Source: Thamnidium elegans (lineage: Eukaryota; Mucoromycota; Mucoromycetes; Mucorales; Mucoraceae). Taken from it: a stretch of DNA of 64,000 nucleotides. This document shows positions 37,401-47,854 of this stretch, in pieces. A model generated the notes under the pieces. That model did not search any database. It saw only the letters and a program-made list of their open reading frames with translations, and had not been told where the DNA came from. A program made the translations under genes and the position numbers. The stretch's first letter is position 1. Every line of letters starts with the position of its first letter. The stretch is from contig JAIXMG010000012.1 in the NCBI GenBank assembly GCA_025201345.1, positions 248,001 through 312,000 on the forward strand. Reading direction: 5' to 3'.

Positions 37401-38399
37401 TAATCAACTAATTTTTTTACATAGGTACTAATATATTGGTATCTATAGATCTTTAAAGATAGTCCATATTGGAGAAGAGTCAATACGACTTCTATAGAAT
37501 TAGGCGCGTTTTGCAGCTGTAGAGCTCATTTAACAGTCAACGATATTATAGACATCTCAATTAGACCAGTCTTAAGATGCGTTGCTAGCACAGTATTGAC
37601 ATCCTTGATAGATGAACAGCAATTTGGAAAATATATGAATATCGAGTACATCTTCAACTTTATATATTTCAACCACAGCCAGACGTTTCAAGCAACTCTT
37701 GTAAGAATCCTTGACGATATATTTGATGATTTTGCCCAGGAACAAAGTATTGACGTAGAATGTTTGGTTATGTCAGAATTACCAAACAAAAATTTACAGC
37801 CGGTCCTGGGGAAGCAACCACTCTTGTACAAAGGGTTTTTAAACGGTACTTTGCATCAAGTGTTTAGTAGCAGTTATACATTCTCTTTTTCTCAAATGAG
37901 TGAACATTTTATGTTTAAAAACAAGAGGGAGGATAAAAATGGAATTTTGATTGACGAAAATACGGCTTTTATTCTTATGGAAAAGGGCGATATTATAAGT
38001 AATCTTCGATTAAACAAGATAATTTATTTGAATTTACGAAAGCAGCTTTCTGGACATTTCTTTATACGTAAGTACTATATAAAAAGTATTTCGTAATTCC
38101 TTTTTATATATATATAATTTTTTACTGCAACAGATTATCACAATTTTAAAATGCGTGATGAATTGAAAGGTATGGATATTCTCTCGCTAAAGGATTACGG
38201 AGTTGAGAGGATTGGCAATTCTTGCGTTGATCTGCAAAATATTGACGTAAAAGCAGCCGATGATTTAAAGGTGATGATTTCTATCGTCTCTCACTATTAT
38301 TCTTCTTCTATCCGGTTGTCTGCTAAATTGGTTGGTACTGACACTGAAAAGGAATACTTTATGGAAATAGGAGAACCAATGACTCTATGTCGGTTTTAA
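34412..38399 (+). CDS. Divergent Hsp70/actin-fold-like protein, paralogue B with acidic insert
   Basis: Ten exons: 34412..34484, 34551..34629, 34706..35426, 35477..35693, 35753..36211, 36272..36377, 36460..36513, 36564..37380, 37449..38067, 38134..38399 (3411 nt, 1136 aa). It is collinear with paralogue A: same intron positions, shared PSEWEEEI block, SLCLN[MV]WN, FPLKSYFV[ML]SQLY and the terminal LMTLCRF/PMTLCRF. The first phosphate loop is YMGKTKIAVDTF, again unlike active Hsp70s. Exon 4 (about residues 292-363) is an Asp/Glu/Tyr-rich insert with runs such as YDDDDHVEYD, absent from copy A, where a different short linker stands. Start taken at 34412 because it aligns the short first exon with that of copy A. 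Function unknown; chaperone-like or signalling roles are speculation. Confidence 0.75.
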
Positions 38400-38926
38400 C
38401 GCCTACATTATATTTATAATGCGCTATCTGTCTGGGCGGATTGATTGCTAAGAAGGTTGGCATATTCTTCAAATATAGCGCTTACGGGTGATCGCTCCTA
38501 ATTAAAACCGACATTAAATCAATAAAACATAAGAGAAAGAGTAAAAAAATATTACATCTCGTTAAGCCCATCACTTTTTTATTTAAATTTTCCGAATAAG
38601 TAGAGACAAAGCCTGATATTTTTTTTTATGTAGCACCAAATACTGACGTTTGCGGATTAGTTCATCGGAAGTTGGAACAAAAAAAAACATACAGTAAAGG
38701 AAGATCGAAAGAAAAATGTAATCATATATCCTATATAAGGTTATGTTTGAACAAATATCGATTAATTTATTATGGGGGGGGGGGGAAATTAAAATTGTCT
38801 GCACAATGACAAACAATAAACATAAACTTCTTTCCGGCGCTTTTAGAGGTTTTTAAAAAAATGCTTCACATATAATCTACCATTATCACTAAGTACATAA
38901 TTATATGTAATAATTTATTCTGTTCT
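38400..38926. other. Spacer between paralogue B and the third WW-like gene
   Basis: 527 bp with a G12 run at about 38774..38785; no supportable gene. Confidence 0.4.
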
Positions 38927-39142
38927 CTAGGTAGGTCTTGTTTCGCGTTCCTCACCAGTAATTTCATTATAATAATAGAGACTACCTATATCAGACACCT
39001 TAACCCTCCAATGTTGGGGCAATCTACTTCGCGTAGTATTTTGGCTAGTATTGGAAGCATTTGAAGCGTTGACAGTATCAGATGGATTTATTTGCTCATC
39101 ACCTACATTAGTGGATCGTTTTAAAGGAACAGGTACGGGCAT
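38927..39142 (-). CDS. 71-residue protein consisting of a degenerate WW-like module (copy 3)
   Basis: Single-exon minus-strand gene starting MPVPVPLKRST, then a short Asn/Ser/Thr-rich linker, then SRLPQHWRVKV, SDIGSLYYYNEITGE and ETRPT before the stop. The ending aligns residue for residue with the C-termini of the proteins at 19177..21723 and 22302..23957 and again lacks the second tryptophan. An in-frame stop lies three codons upstream of the ATG, so the short form is the likely product, unless an unseen upstream exon exists. The module thus occurs here almost alone. Function unknown. Confidence 0.65.
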   Translation of the reverse strand: MPVPVPLKRSTNVGDEQINPSDTVNASNASNTSQNTTRSRLPQHWRVKVSDIGSLYYYNEITGEERETRPT

Positions 39143-39923
39143 TATTGATTATTTTATGTTCCGGGAATGTGAAAAAAGAAAAAGAGGTAAAAAAAAACAA
39201 GCCTGGTTTACTACAAGGCTTCCTATTTATACCACTTTAGAAATGTCACTGGTTACAGCGATGGTTCCACATAACGTTTATTTCGTCCAATGGCGAAACT
39301 TATATGTGTCTTTCCATATCTTGACTCATTGTATCTTTTTTCGCAATGCTTATAGCTTCAGATTTTTTATTAGCTTCATCTAAAAGAAAAAAAAAAAGGT
39401 GCAATCTCATGAAGACATATAAAATACCCTGATAGTAAACAATACCAAAAATTAAATATAATCGTGTAGAGTTTATATCCAGTTTACTTTCTTTTAATAA
39501 AACTATATTCTATCTGTTGTAATTTATAGTTACATTATATTTTGTTCTCGGTAAATCATATTAACGGCAGTACTTTCTCAAACGCCAACTTCCTGTGATT
39601 ACGCCATAATTTGTCTTTTTTAATCTCAATTACGCATTAAAAGATATATTTCCTATCGTTACTCTTTAATTATTTCTCTTTTACCATTTAGATTTCGAGC
39701 AAAACTTTAAGGTCTACCATGTAATAATTTTATTAGTAGATCTTTCATGTGAATTCAAGTAATGTTTAATTAGGAAATAAATAAAACTGTTTTGACAACT
39801 GGTTATGTAACCAGCAGATGCATATGGCGTGAGAAGAGTTTTTTTTTTTTTTTTTTTTTTTTCGTTACCTAAGGACTAATCCTTTTTTCTTTCTTCCTTT
39901 CTCTTTTTTTGTAATGAAGAAAA
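39143..39923. other. Divergent region between WW-like copy 3 and the F-box gene
   Basis: 781 bp with no supportable gene. A T24 run at 39839..39862 followed by CT-rich sequence precedes the F-box gene start at 39924. Confidence 0.4.
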
Positions 39924-41117
39924 ATGTTGTACACTTCAAGAGTCGGGAGCTTACCCTCTGAAGTACTGAAGCAAGTATTCCAAAATCTTGCTGAAAAAGA
40001 AGATCTCAAAACTTGTTTACTTGTATGCAAATCATGGAATTTGGTAGCACAAGAGTATTTTGATAGTAATCTTTCTATTAAAATAAAATATACAGCGTAT
40101 GAAGTCCTTATGGAAGATATACCAATCATTGGTGAAAACGTAAAGGCTATAAAATTAAAACCTTATAAAGTTTTACCTACTGATGAGCACAATGAAATGA
40201 TTTGGAGAACTATCCTCGGTTACTGCCCTCATATCACCTCTATATACTTTCTAAAAAGCCGTAGCATTTTGTCGTTATTGGAAGCTTTACAAGGTCCTGA
40301 CCTAATGTTAAACGATCTGCAAAAGATTGAAGTAAGGGAACTTGAATCTTACCCTCTCGAAACCCAAGACCTTTATTTACAGGCGAATGCTCATTACCAC
40401 AAAACAATCACGTCGTTACGACTATACGCTTTAATGGCAGTTCCTAGGACAATAAGGTCTGATGGGCTAGTTAAATTTATCTCTCAGTTTTCTCGTTTGA
40501 CTTGTTTAAAAGTAAACTCGCCTTTCTCGTGGGAGGCCATTGGGATAGACCGAAGAAGGTATCCAGAATTTATCATTGATATTAAACAATTATTTCAAGA
40601 AGCCCCTCAGTTAAAAGAGGTCAAGTTGTATGATTGTGATATAGTCGCAAGAAATTGGCGAGATACAAATACAGTTCAAATTATGGAACATATATATTTA
40701 ATAAATTTAAAGATTAAAACAAGCACAATTACCACCAGTACATTTCAGTATGTTGTTGCATTATTAAAACAGGTCAAATATTTACACTTGATTATACACG
40801 AAATTATAACTGACGAAACTGTCTCGGGAAAAGAATTTTTAACCGTATTAAATGATTTGAAAGCATGTACGTCTGAAATGGAAACAGCTAATTTAAAATA
40901 CAATTACAATGGACAAGGCTTTTGTGCGTTTGAAGACGACTTTAACGAAAACGATTATGTTACCGATAGCTGCTATAGCGATGACAAGGAGGATTCTGAC
41001 CACGATTGGTTTGCTTACGATTCTTACGACGATGACATTGATGTTGATGATGATGAATATAGTGATGCCTATATTAACTATACATATGCATATACTGATG
41101 ATTATTATTCTGATTAA
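39924..41117 (+). CDS. F-box protein with acidic tyrosine-rich tail
   Basis: Single-exon, 397 aa. The N-terminus (about 8-50) is an F-box: SLPSEVLKQVFQNLAEKEDL and CLLVCKSWNLVAQEYF, which recruits SKP1 for an SCF ubiquitin ligase. The following ~280 residues contain loosely repeated leucine-rich segments (ITSLRLYALM, LKEVKLYDCDI, VKYLHLIIH), the usual substrate-binding part in fungal F-box proteins. The last ~60 residues are rich in Asp, Tyr and Ser (DDDIDVDDDEYSDAY), resembling in composition the acidic insert of Hsp70-like paralogue B. The target is unknown. Confidence 0.85.
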   Translation: MLYTSRVGSLPSEVLKQVFQNLAEKEDLKTCLLVCKSWNLVAQEYFDSNLSIKIKYTAYEVLMEDIPIIGENVKAIKLKPYKVLPTDEHNEMIWRTILGYCPHITSIYFLKSRSILSLLEALQGPDLMLNDLQKIEVRELESYPLETQDLYLQANAHYHKTITSLRLYALMAVPRTIRSDGLVKFISQFSRLTCLKVNSPFSWEAIGIDRRRYPEFIIDIKQLFQEAPQLKEVKLYDCDIVARNWRDTNTVQIMEHIYLINLKIKTSTITTSTFQYVVALLKQVKYLHLIIHEIITDETVSGKEFLTVLNDLKACTSEMETANLKYNYNGQGFCAFEDDFNENDYVTDSCYSDDKEDSDHDWFAYDSYDDDIDVDDDEYSDAYINYTYAYTDDYYSD

Positions 41118-41642
41118 TTATCGATTTATATTTGGTAATAACTTTGGAAAAAACTTTTTTTTTTAAATAAATATCTTTTGAGGCGATTTAATATATGCGA
41201 TCAGAGAAGGGAGGAAGAATATTACCGCTCTCTTCCATATAATAACATCATAACAATAGTAATTCTGGGGTAGCTGACTTGGTCATATAAATAGCAACCC
41301 ATCAAGTAGTAAACAATATTTTAAACTTCCAATCAAATCGATCGTGCTCAGTCCCGTTGTAAAACTATTTGCAGTAAACAAATCATGCAAAAAAAAAGGG
41401 AGGAAAGTACTTTATCTCATACACTTTAAAGCATCTCTGATCTGTTCTCTTCCCCTTCTGGACTTATGTACACATATCCATATTTCTTTTTTACTTTAAT
41501 TAATAATATTATGTGAATTAATACTAAGAAACAGGATACAAAATGACCTTGTGCACACCTGTAATCGTTTATTGATTTTTGACAGCTAGAACTAGTAAAT
41601 TATGTTACATATTTTATGAGCTTAATTAATCGATAACGTTAA
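41118..41642. other. Intergenic region downstream of the F-box gene
   Basis: 525 bp; nothing supportable seen. Confidence 0.35.
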
Positions 41643-41942
41643 TTAAATTAAAAATGCAAAAGTCAGGTTATTGTCAAGTTCACTAAGCGTAAAGATGAAC
41701 CGGAATATGTATTCGGAACTGTCTTCTATCAGTAATACTTGGTAGAAGAGATCAAAAATTAGTGAGTACGGCTGTTTCCAAACATTAGCGTTAACAACGA
41801 CGTATTTGAAGTTTAAAAACGGATACACCAGAACGATATTAAGTAAGCACTCTAATGCCACAAGATCAGCCTTTTTGTATTGACTAAGTTCTTGAATTTC
41901 ATTTCGGTTTTTATCTGAGAACGAAACGTACTGATGACATCT
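41643..41942 (-). pseudogene. Possible relic of an unrecognised protein-coding gene
   Basis: Minus-strand frame open from about 41942 to the stop at 41643. It reads DKNRNEIQELSQYKKADLVA, then a hydrophobic stretch LLNIVLVYPFLNFKYVVVN and a final block with FDLFYQVLLIEDSSEYIFR. The sequence has the amino-acid balance of a real protein rather than a chance frame, but no start or upstream exon is evident and I do not recognise a family. It may be the 3' remnant of a lost gene. Confidence 0.35.
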
Positions 41943-42084
41943 TTACGAGCTTTCACGTTGTGGCGAATAAGGAGGTGCAAGCAGTCCTTTTTTTTTTTTT
42001 TTTTTTTTTTTTTTCCTCTACCTCTTTGGTTTTAGATATTTTTGTTTCTTTTTTTTATATATGCCAATAAGTTATTTTTAATAA

Positions 42085-44914
42085 ATGCAAAAATCACTCG
42101 GTGGACAAATAGTCATTCCTCCACAATCACCTTCTGTTATTCCTATTGTAGCTCCTGCTTCCGATGGAGAACCTGTCGAACAAAAGACGACAAAGGTCGT
42201 TTTAAAACCTCCCTTAAAAGGTTTATATATATATGTGTGTGTGTATATTGTGCCCATTTTATTAAATACTATATATATATATATATTAGGAAGTCTAAAT
42301 GGGAAAAGACTTTGTCGGAACGTTATTATTCATGGCTACTGTAAATACGAAGGAAAAGGTTGTGAATTCAATCACGATACGGTATTTATTTCCTCTTTTT
42401 TTATCCTAACACACACCCCCGCCCCTCCAGATTTACTCTTTCTAACACATGTTGAATAGAATAAGACTTCACCGCAAACAAGCCCGGAAAAGTGAGTCAA
42501 AAGAGAAAGAGAGAGAAAGTCTTATTTATTTATTTATTTATAAAATAGTTTGAGTAAGTTACGCGCCCAATCACCCGCATTTCAAGCAGTTTCGTCAGTA
42601 TCTGCCGATAGTGTCAACGCACCTGAGTTTGTTCCTAGATTTACAACGGGTATGTATACTGATAACAACTGAATCTAGTAAGAGTTTACTGACAAAAAAA
42701 AAATCTGTACCATAGATACTGGTGTTACTTCACCTACTAAAGGTAACGATAAAAGAGAAGGGAGAAAAAAAAAGTCATGTCTAACACAAAAAAAAAAAAA
42801 ATAATCTAACCAGATTTGTTCTTTTAGAAACAAATCCTATAGACTTAGATTTATCAAACAAGTAAGACACATACGCTTGTTCGTATTTTATCCCATAATA
42901 CTTAACCTTTAAAGTAGTAGTAAACAAACTTATCAGGCTGAAGCCTCGAACCTTGCTTCAATGACAAGCAACTTTTCACAATTTAGTGTGTCAAATGATG
43001 TAAGTAATTTATATAGATATAGATCAAGTATTTTAAAACTGTTATCTAAATTAGACAACGACACAGCCACCGCAACCACAAGTCCAACCACAATCACCTT
43101 CTCAAATGTTGGCTGGATTAGGAATACCGTCAGCACAGTTAGATCCGTATTATTATATGAATCAACAGTCTGTGTATCCTAGACAACCTGTAAATAGCCT
43201 TTTATTATATCCTGTTTTTTTTTACTATTTCATTTCCATTACTAACTTGCACATATACACACATACACACATACACACACATTTACACCTACAAAAAAAA
43301 TCAAAAAGCTTCAACATCATTTATATTCAGGTCCTTTGTCTCATGTATCTAATCTTTTACCTCATCAAAGAACTATACAGTCATTTTTTATACCTGATAA
43401 TTTAAGAGAACAACTTACAGAACGTAACGAAGCTCAATTAATGACCGTTTCTGGTAAAGTATCATATTATCGCTATTCATTATATAACTAATTTTTTTTA
43501 TAAATAGCACGTGAATTAGGTTTACCTTTAGAAGTACATGTTTATCATTCACTTTATCCCTTAGATTCATCAGATACAAAATCAACCAAGCATTACTATG
43601 GACACCCTACATCAGTGTATAAGGCCACATGTAGTGTAGATGGACGTACTTACGCATTAATAAGGATTGAAGGATATCGTCTAGTAAACGAATTAGCCAT
43701 GACAGCAGTTGAAACATGGAGAAGAATTCGACATTGCAATATTGTCTCTATTCGTGAAGCTTTCACTACTAGAGCATTTGGAGATTCTTGTAAGTAAATT
43801 ATTATTTTTATATGTAATAATTATATTCTAATTTTTTTTAGCGCTGGTATTTGTGTTTGATTATCATCCTTGTTCAACTACACTGTCATCGAAATATTTT
43901 ACGAATCAACCTACGAATGGAAATGTTCGGTTAATCCCAGAAACGACGTTATGGAGTTACATTACACAGATTTCATCTGCGCTAAAAGCAATCCATGGTT
44001 CTGGATTAGCAGCTAGAAATATTGAGCCTAGTAAAATATTACTCACTGGAGAAAATAGGTAAGGATGGTTTTTAAAAAAGGGGAAGGGGATTATGATGAT
44101 TAAAAAAAAAAAACGAAATGATGGGGTTTTTAGATTGCGTATGAATGGTGCCAGTATTTTAGACGTTTTGCAATACGATGGGGGACTTAATGTAGCTAGA
44201 CATCAACAAGAAGATCTTTTGGCGTTTGGTAAACTTATTATTGCACTGGCATGCAATTCTACTCAATCGTTTCAAGATCTTTCGCAATCATTTGATTATA
44301 TTACTCGATATTATTCTTCTGATTTGAAAAATCTGATTTTGTATTTACTTGGTAAACCTTTACCAACCAAAAGTATTGATGAAGTAGTTGTTATGATTAG
44401 TCCTCATATTCTTCAAGAAATTAATAGTAGTCAATTGTAAGTTATCTGGTACAAGTTAAAAGAAGGAAGGCTAACGGATTGATATATAGTTATAATGATG
44501 AATTAGAAGCAGAATTAAGTAAGGAATTAGAAAACGGTAGACTTGTTAGACTCATGAGTAAAATGGGTTTTATTAATGAACGACCTGAATTCGATATGGA
44601 TCCTAGTTGGTCAGAAACAGGTGACCGTTATCTCATTAAACTTTTCCGTGATTATGTGTTTCATCAAGTAGATGAGAATGGTCGTCCTGTGGTAGATATG
44701 GTACATGTATTAACATGTCTTAATAAGGTAATTTATATATTCTTTTTTATATGTGTATAATCTTAATTTATTTATTTATTAGCTGGACGCCGGTGTCGAT
44801 GAGAAAATCATGCTTATGTCTAGAGACGAGCAATCGTGTCTTATTGTAAGCTTCAAGGAAATTAAGAACTGTATTATCTCAGCTTTTAATGACTTGACTT
44901 CTGGAAGAAAATAA
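42085..44914 (+). CDS. PAN3: PAN2-PAN3 deadenylation complex subunit PAN3
   Basis: Regulatory subunit that brings the PAN2 nuclease to poly(A)-binding protein for mRNA deadenylation. Fourteen exons: 42085..42220, 42290..42381, 42460..42491, 42549..42649, 42716..42742, 42828..42861, 42918..42999, 43055..43189, 43309..43453, 43508..43789, 43842..44058, 44134..44436, 44490..44727, 44783..44914 (1956 nt, 651 aa). An N-terminal CCCH zinc finger (C-x8-C-x6-C-x3-H, within [17 protein letters not shown]) is followed by a Gln/Pro linker and the PAM2-like/LQHHLY segment. Then comes the pseudokinase ([23 protein letters not shown] with no catalytic HRD) and the C-terminal knob ([20 protein letters not shown]). 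Three exons are only 27-34 nt. The acceptor before exon 7 is a tandem AG series (42914, 42917, 42920), so its edge is uncertain by one or two codons. The T27 run at 41988..42014 lies upstream. Confidence 0.93.
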
Positions 44915-46063
44915 CAAAATAACGAAAAAAAAATTTGAAAATAATTAAAAATCTCTTTAAAAAAAAATTTGATGCTTTTACAGTGTTCTTTTTTATCAAT
45001 GTTTGTATATATACTCCTTGTCACACTATAAAAATAGATCGACTTTGTTTATTATCAGTACGAAGCTACTATCTTTCAAGGGTCTCCTTTTATTTAATTA
45101 TAGTTTTCTCCATAAATATTTTGATCTCGTCAAATGTATACGTTTGCATAAACTCCTTATTATGGTCTAGTCGATGCGCGAAAAAATAATATAGCATCGA
45201 GATCTCCCGCTAATTGAGAAGGTACTGTTAATCCGCCCCTTGGTCCCACAATAAATATTTAAAAAAAGCAATTGCGATCAATTGTTTTTATTGAGCAAAG
45301 TTCCTAATGCACACAAATATGAAACAACAATAGAAGGAGAGGGAGGCAAAGTTATAATAACAACCAGACGCACACTTGAGGATCAGTATTGTATTAACTA
45401 AACTTTATTAAATGAAGATATTGTCACAGTTAGTTATTTATATTGGCAATCAAAGTACATAGTAAACCTTTTTCTACTACAAAAGAAGGTATATAATACA
45501 TACTTTATAAAACTCAATTCTACTTGGAGTAATTTAGTGCAAATGTATACGTATATTTTGGAGGAAGACTGACACTCATAAAAAAATACAAAAATAAACT
45601 TGTCAAATTTACCTTAGTATAGGCAGCTTAATTTTTCAAGAATATGCGGAATATGTATAATATGCCCTGTTCCTTAGCAACACACACTGTAACTTGGAGA
45701 TTGCATGAAAATTGATCCAAGCTGGGATGTTCCTACTTTTTTTTTAAAGTTCCGAATAAAACATCACCCTCAAAAAAAGAAAGTTATACCATTGAAAAAA
45801 AGATATACATAGCTTTTTATCTGTTTATTTCTTTTGTATTTTTTTTAGCTTCTCATTAACGGTATATAATCCTATCTGATAGTAATAAATACAACAAAAA
45901 AACAGAAGCTTGATTTCCTAAAAAAAGTAATTTGATGCAAAAAGAAAAAAAATCAAAGTAAGCCACTGTGACTGTAATTTCTTTCTCTAATTGAAGGATA
46001 TGTCAACTTTTTTTTTATTATTTTTTTTTTGAAACTTTATTCCATTCACAGTTATAAAAAAAA
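44915..46063. other. Intergenic region upstream of RPF2
   Basis: 1.15 kb, AT-rich, with no supportable gene. The 84-codon frame at 44935-45189 is mostly hydrophobic chance sequence. Confidence 0.4.
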
Positions 46064-47188
46064 ATGTTGCGTACTGTGTAAGTATAGATCTCGATCCTCA
46101 AAAAAGCAAGCCCTTTTTTTAACCTTTTTATTTTTTTAAAAATAACAGTAAAGCTAAGAATGCCCGTGCCAAGCGTTTCTTGAAGAACCGTGAAGCCAAG
46201 GTCCACGAAAACCCCAAGAATACTTTAGTTGTAAGGGGATCTACTACTAGTCAGGTCGTCAGTGATGCCTTGAAGGATTTGGTAAATTGAACTATTTATT
46301 TATTTTATGTTGCAACAAGATCTAACACAAACGGTTATTATAGTATGCTTTAAAGCGTCCCAATGCTGTTTATTTCTCAAAGAAGAATGAGATCAAGCCT
46401 TTTGAAGATGAGGAAAAGTTAGAATTTTTCTCTCGCAAGAACGATACTGCACATTTAGTTGTTGGTACTCATTCCAAGAAGAGACCTCACAACTTGACTT
46501 TTGTTCGTATGTATAACCACACCGTCTTGGACATGTACGAGTTTGGTATTGAAAACCCCAAGTCAATGAACTCTATTCCCGTATGTTATAAAAAAGTTTT
46601 TTTTTTCAATAAGTAACTAACATTTTTATTTTACCACTCTTATAGGGACCCAAGTGTTCTTTAGGTTTAAAGCCTTTGATGGTCTTCAACGGTGACCGTT
46701 TCGAATCTGATGAAAAATGTAAGAGTATCAAGAATTTCTTTTTGGATTTCTTCAATGGTGAAGAGACCAGTGCTATTAACTTGGCCGGTCTTGAACATGT
46801 TATCAGTTTAACTGCTACACCTGACGACCGTATTCTTTTCCGTACTTATTCTATTGAAATGAAGAAGAGTGGTTTGAAGACTCCTCGTGTCGAGTTGGCA
46901 GAGATGGGTCCTAACTACGATCTTAAGATGAAGCGTGTTAATGTACCCAAGCTTGATATGTGGAAATCTGCTGTTAGAGTACCTAAGGAAGTTAAGCCCA
47001 AGAAGGCAAAGAATATCGAAGTTGATGAGATGGGTGATAAATATGGTCGTATCCATCTTGGTAAGCAAGAAATTGACAAGATTCAAACTAGAAAGATGAA
47101 GGGTTTGAGAAAGAGAGGACCTGATGATAAGGAAGATGCTGAGGAGGATACTGCAGCAAAAAAGCAAAAGGTTGATGAAGAAGAGTAG
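46064..47188 (+). CDS. RPF2: Ribosome production factor RPF2 (Brix domain)
   Basis: With RRS1, RPF2 loads the 5S RNP (5S rRNA, uL18, uL5) onto the pre-60S particle in the nucleolus. Exons 46064..46077, 46149..46281, 46344..46580, 46646..47188 (927 nt, 308 aa). The first exon is only 14 nt and gives MLRTV, joining to KAKNARAKRFLKNREAKVHE, the typical basic RPF2 start. The Brix domain follows, with ALKRPNAVYFSKKNEIKPFE, HSKKRPHNLTFVRMYNHTVLD and LGLKPLMVFNGD. The C-terminal tail is Lys/Glu-rich. Length agrees with fungal orthologues. Confidence 0.95.
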
Positions 47189-47854
47189 ATTTTTTTTAAT
47201 ACATATAATATATACACATCTTTTTTTTTTTGTTCTCACTTTTTCGCCATTAAAAATACAACTTCTTCTCCTTTACACAACAACACACAACCCAACAACA
47301 CATATTTTTGCATACAGGATCTCCCACCTATTTTTGAAAATAAAATCTTTCTTTTTGAAAATAAAATCTTTTTGTATTTGGGTATTACGTCCATTGGGTT
47401 ATTTTCCTTTATTCGGTAGACAGCAGTAGTAGAATCGTTTGTCTGAGTTTAAGTGTATTTTATTTCAGTGAGGATCAGACACAATAAGTATAAAAAATAT
47501 TGATGTACTTAATATGTAAAAAAGAAAGACATAAAATGTCATAAAAAAAAACAAATAATTCCTTCAAACCCTCTGTTTCAAAAAAAATTTTTGAAGAAGA
47601 CTCTACATTGATACTCGAAAATTGGTCCGCAGGCAACATGAAGTTCCATCAACCTATTAGAGGCGTTGGAGTAAGAAGGGTGCTTACAAATTTAAAACCG
47701 CATCTATCTGTCCATCGTGCAAAGAGGGGAATTAAAGAAAACTTTTAAAGAGTCAATAATCCTACTCTTCTAACTAGTGAAAAAAAAACACTATCTAATG
47801 TGAAAAAAAACTAATCTGTATATATATATTTTATTATTATTACTGCTTTTAAAT
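47189..47854. other. Convergent 3' region between RPF2 and the phosphodiesterase gene
   Basis: 666 bp with no supportable gene. It includes a short direct duplication of a TTTTTGAAAATAAAATCTTT unit near 47331-47372. Confidence 0.4.
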
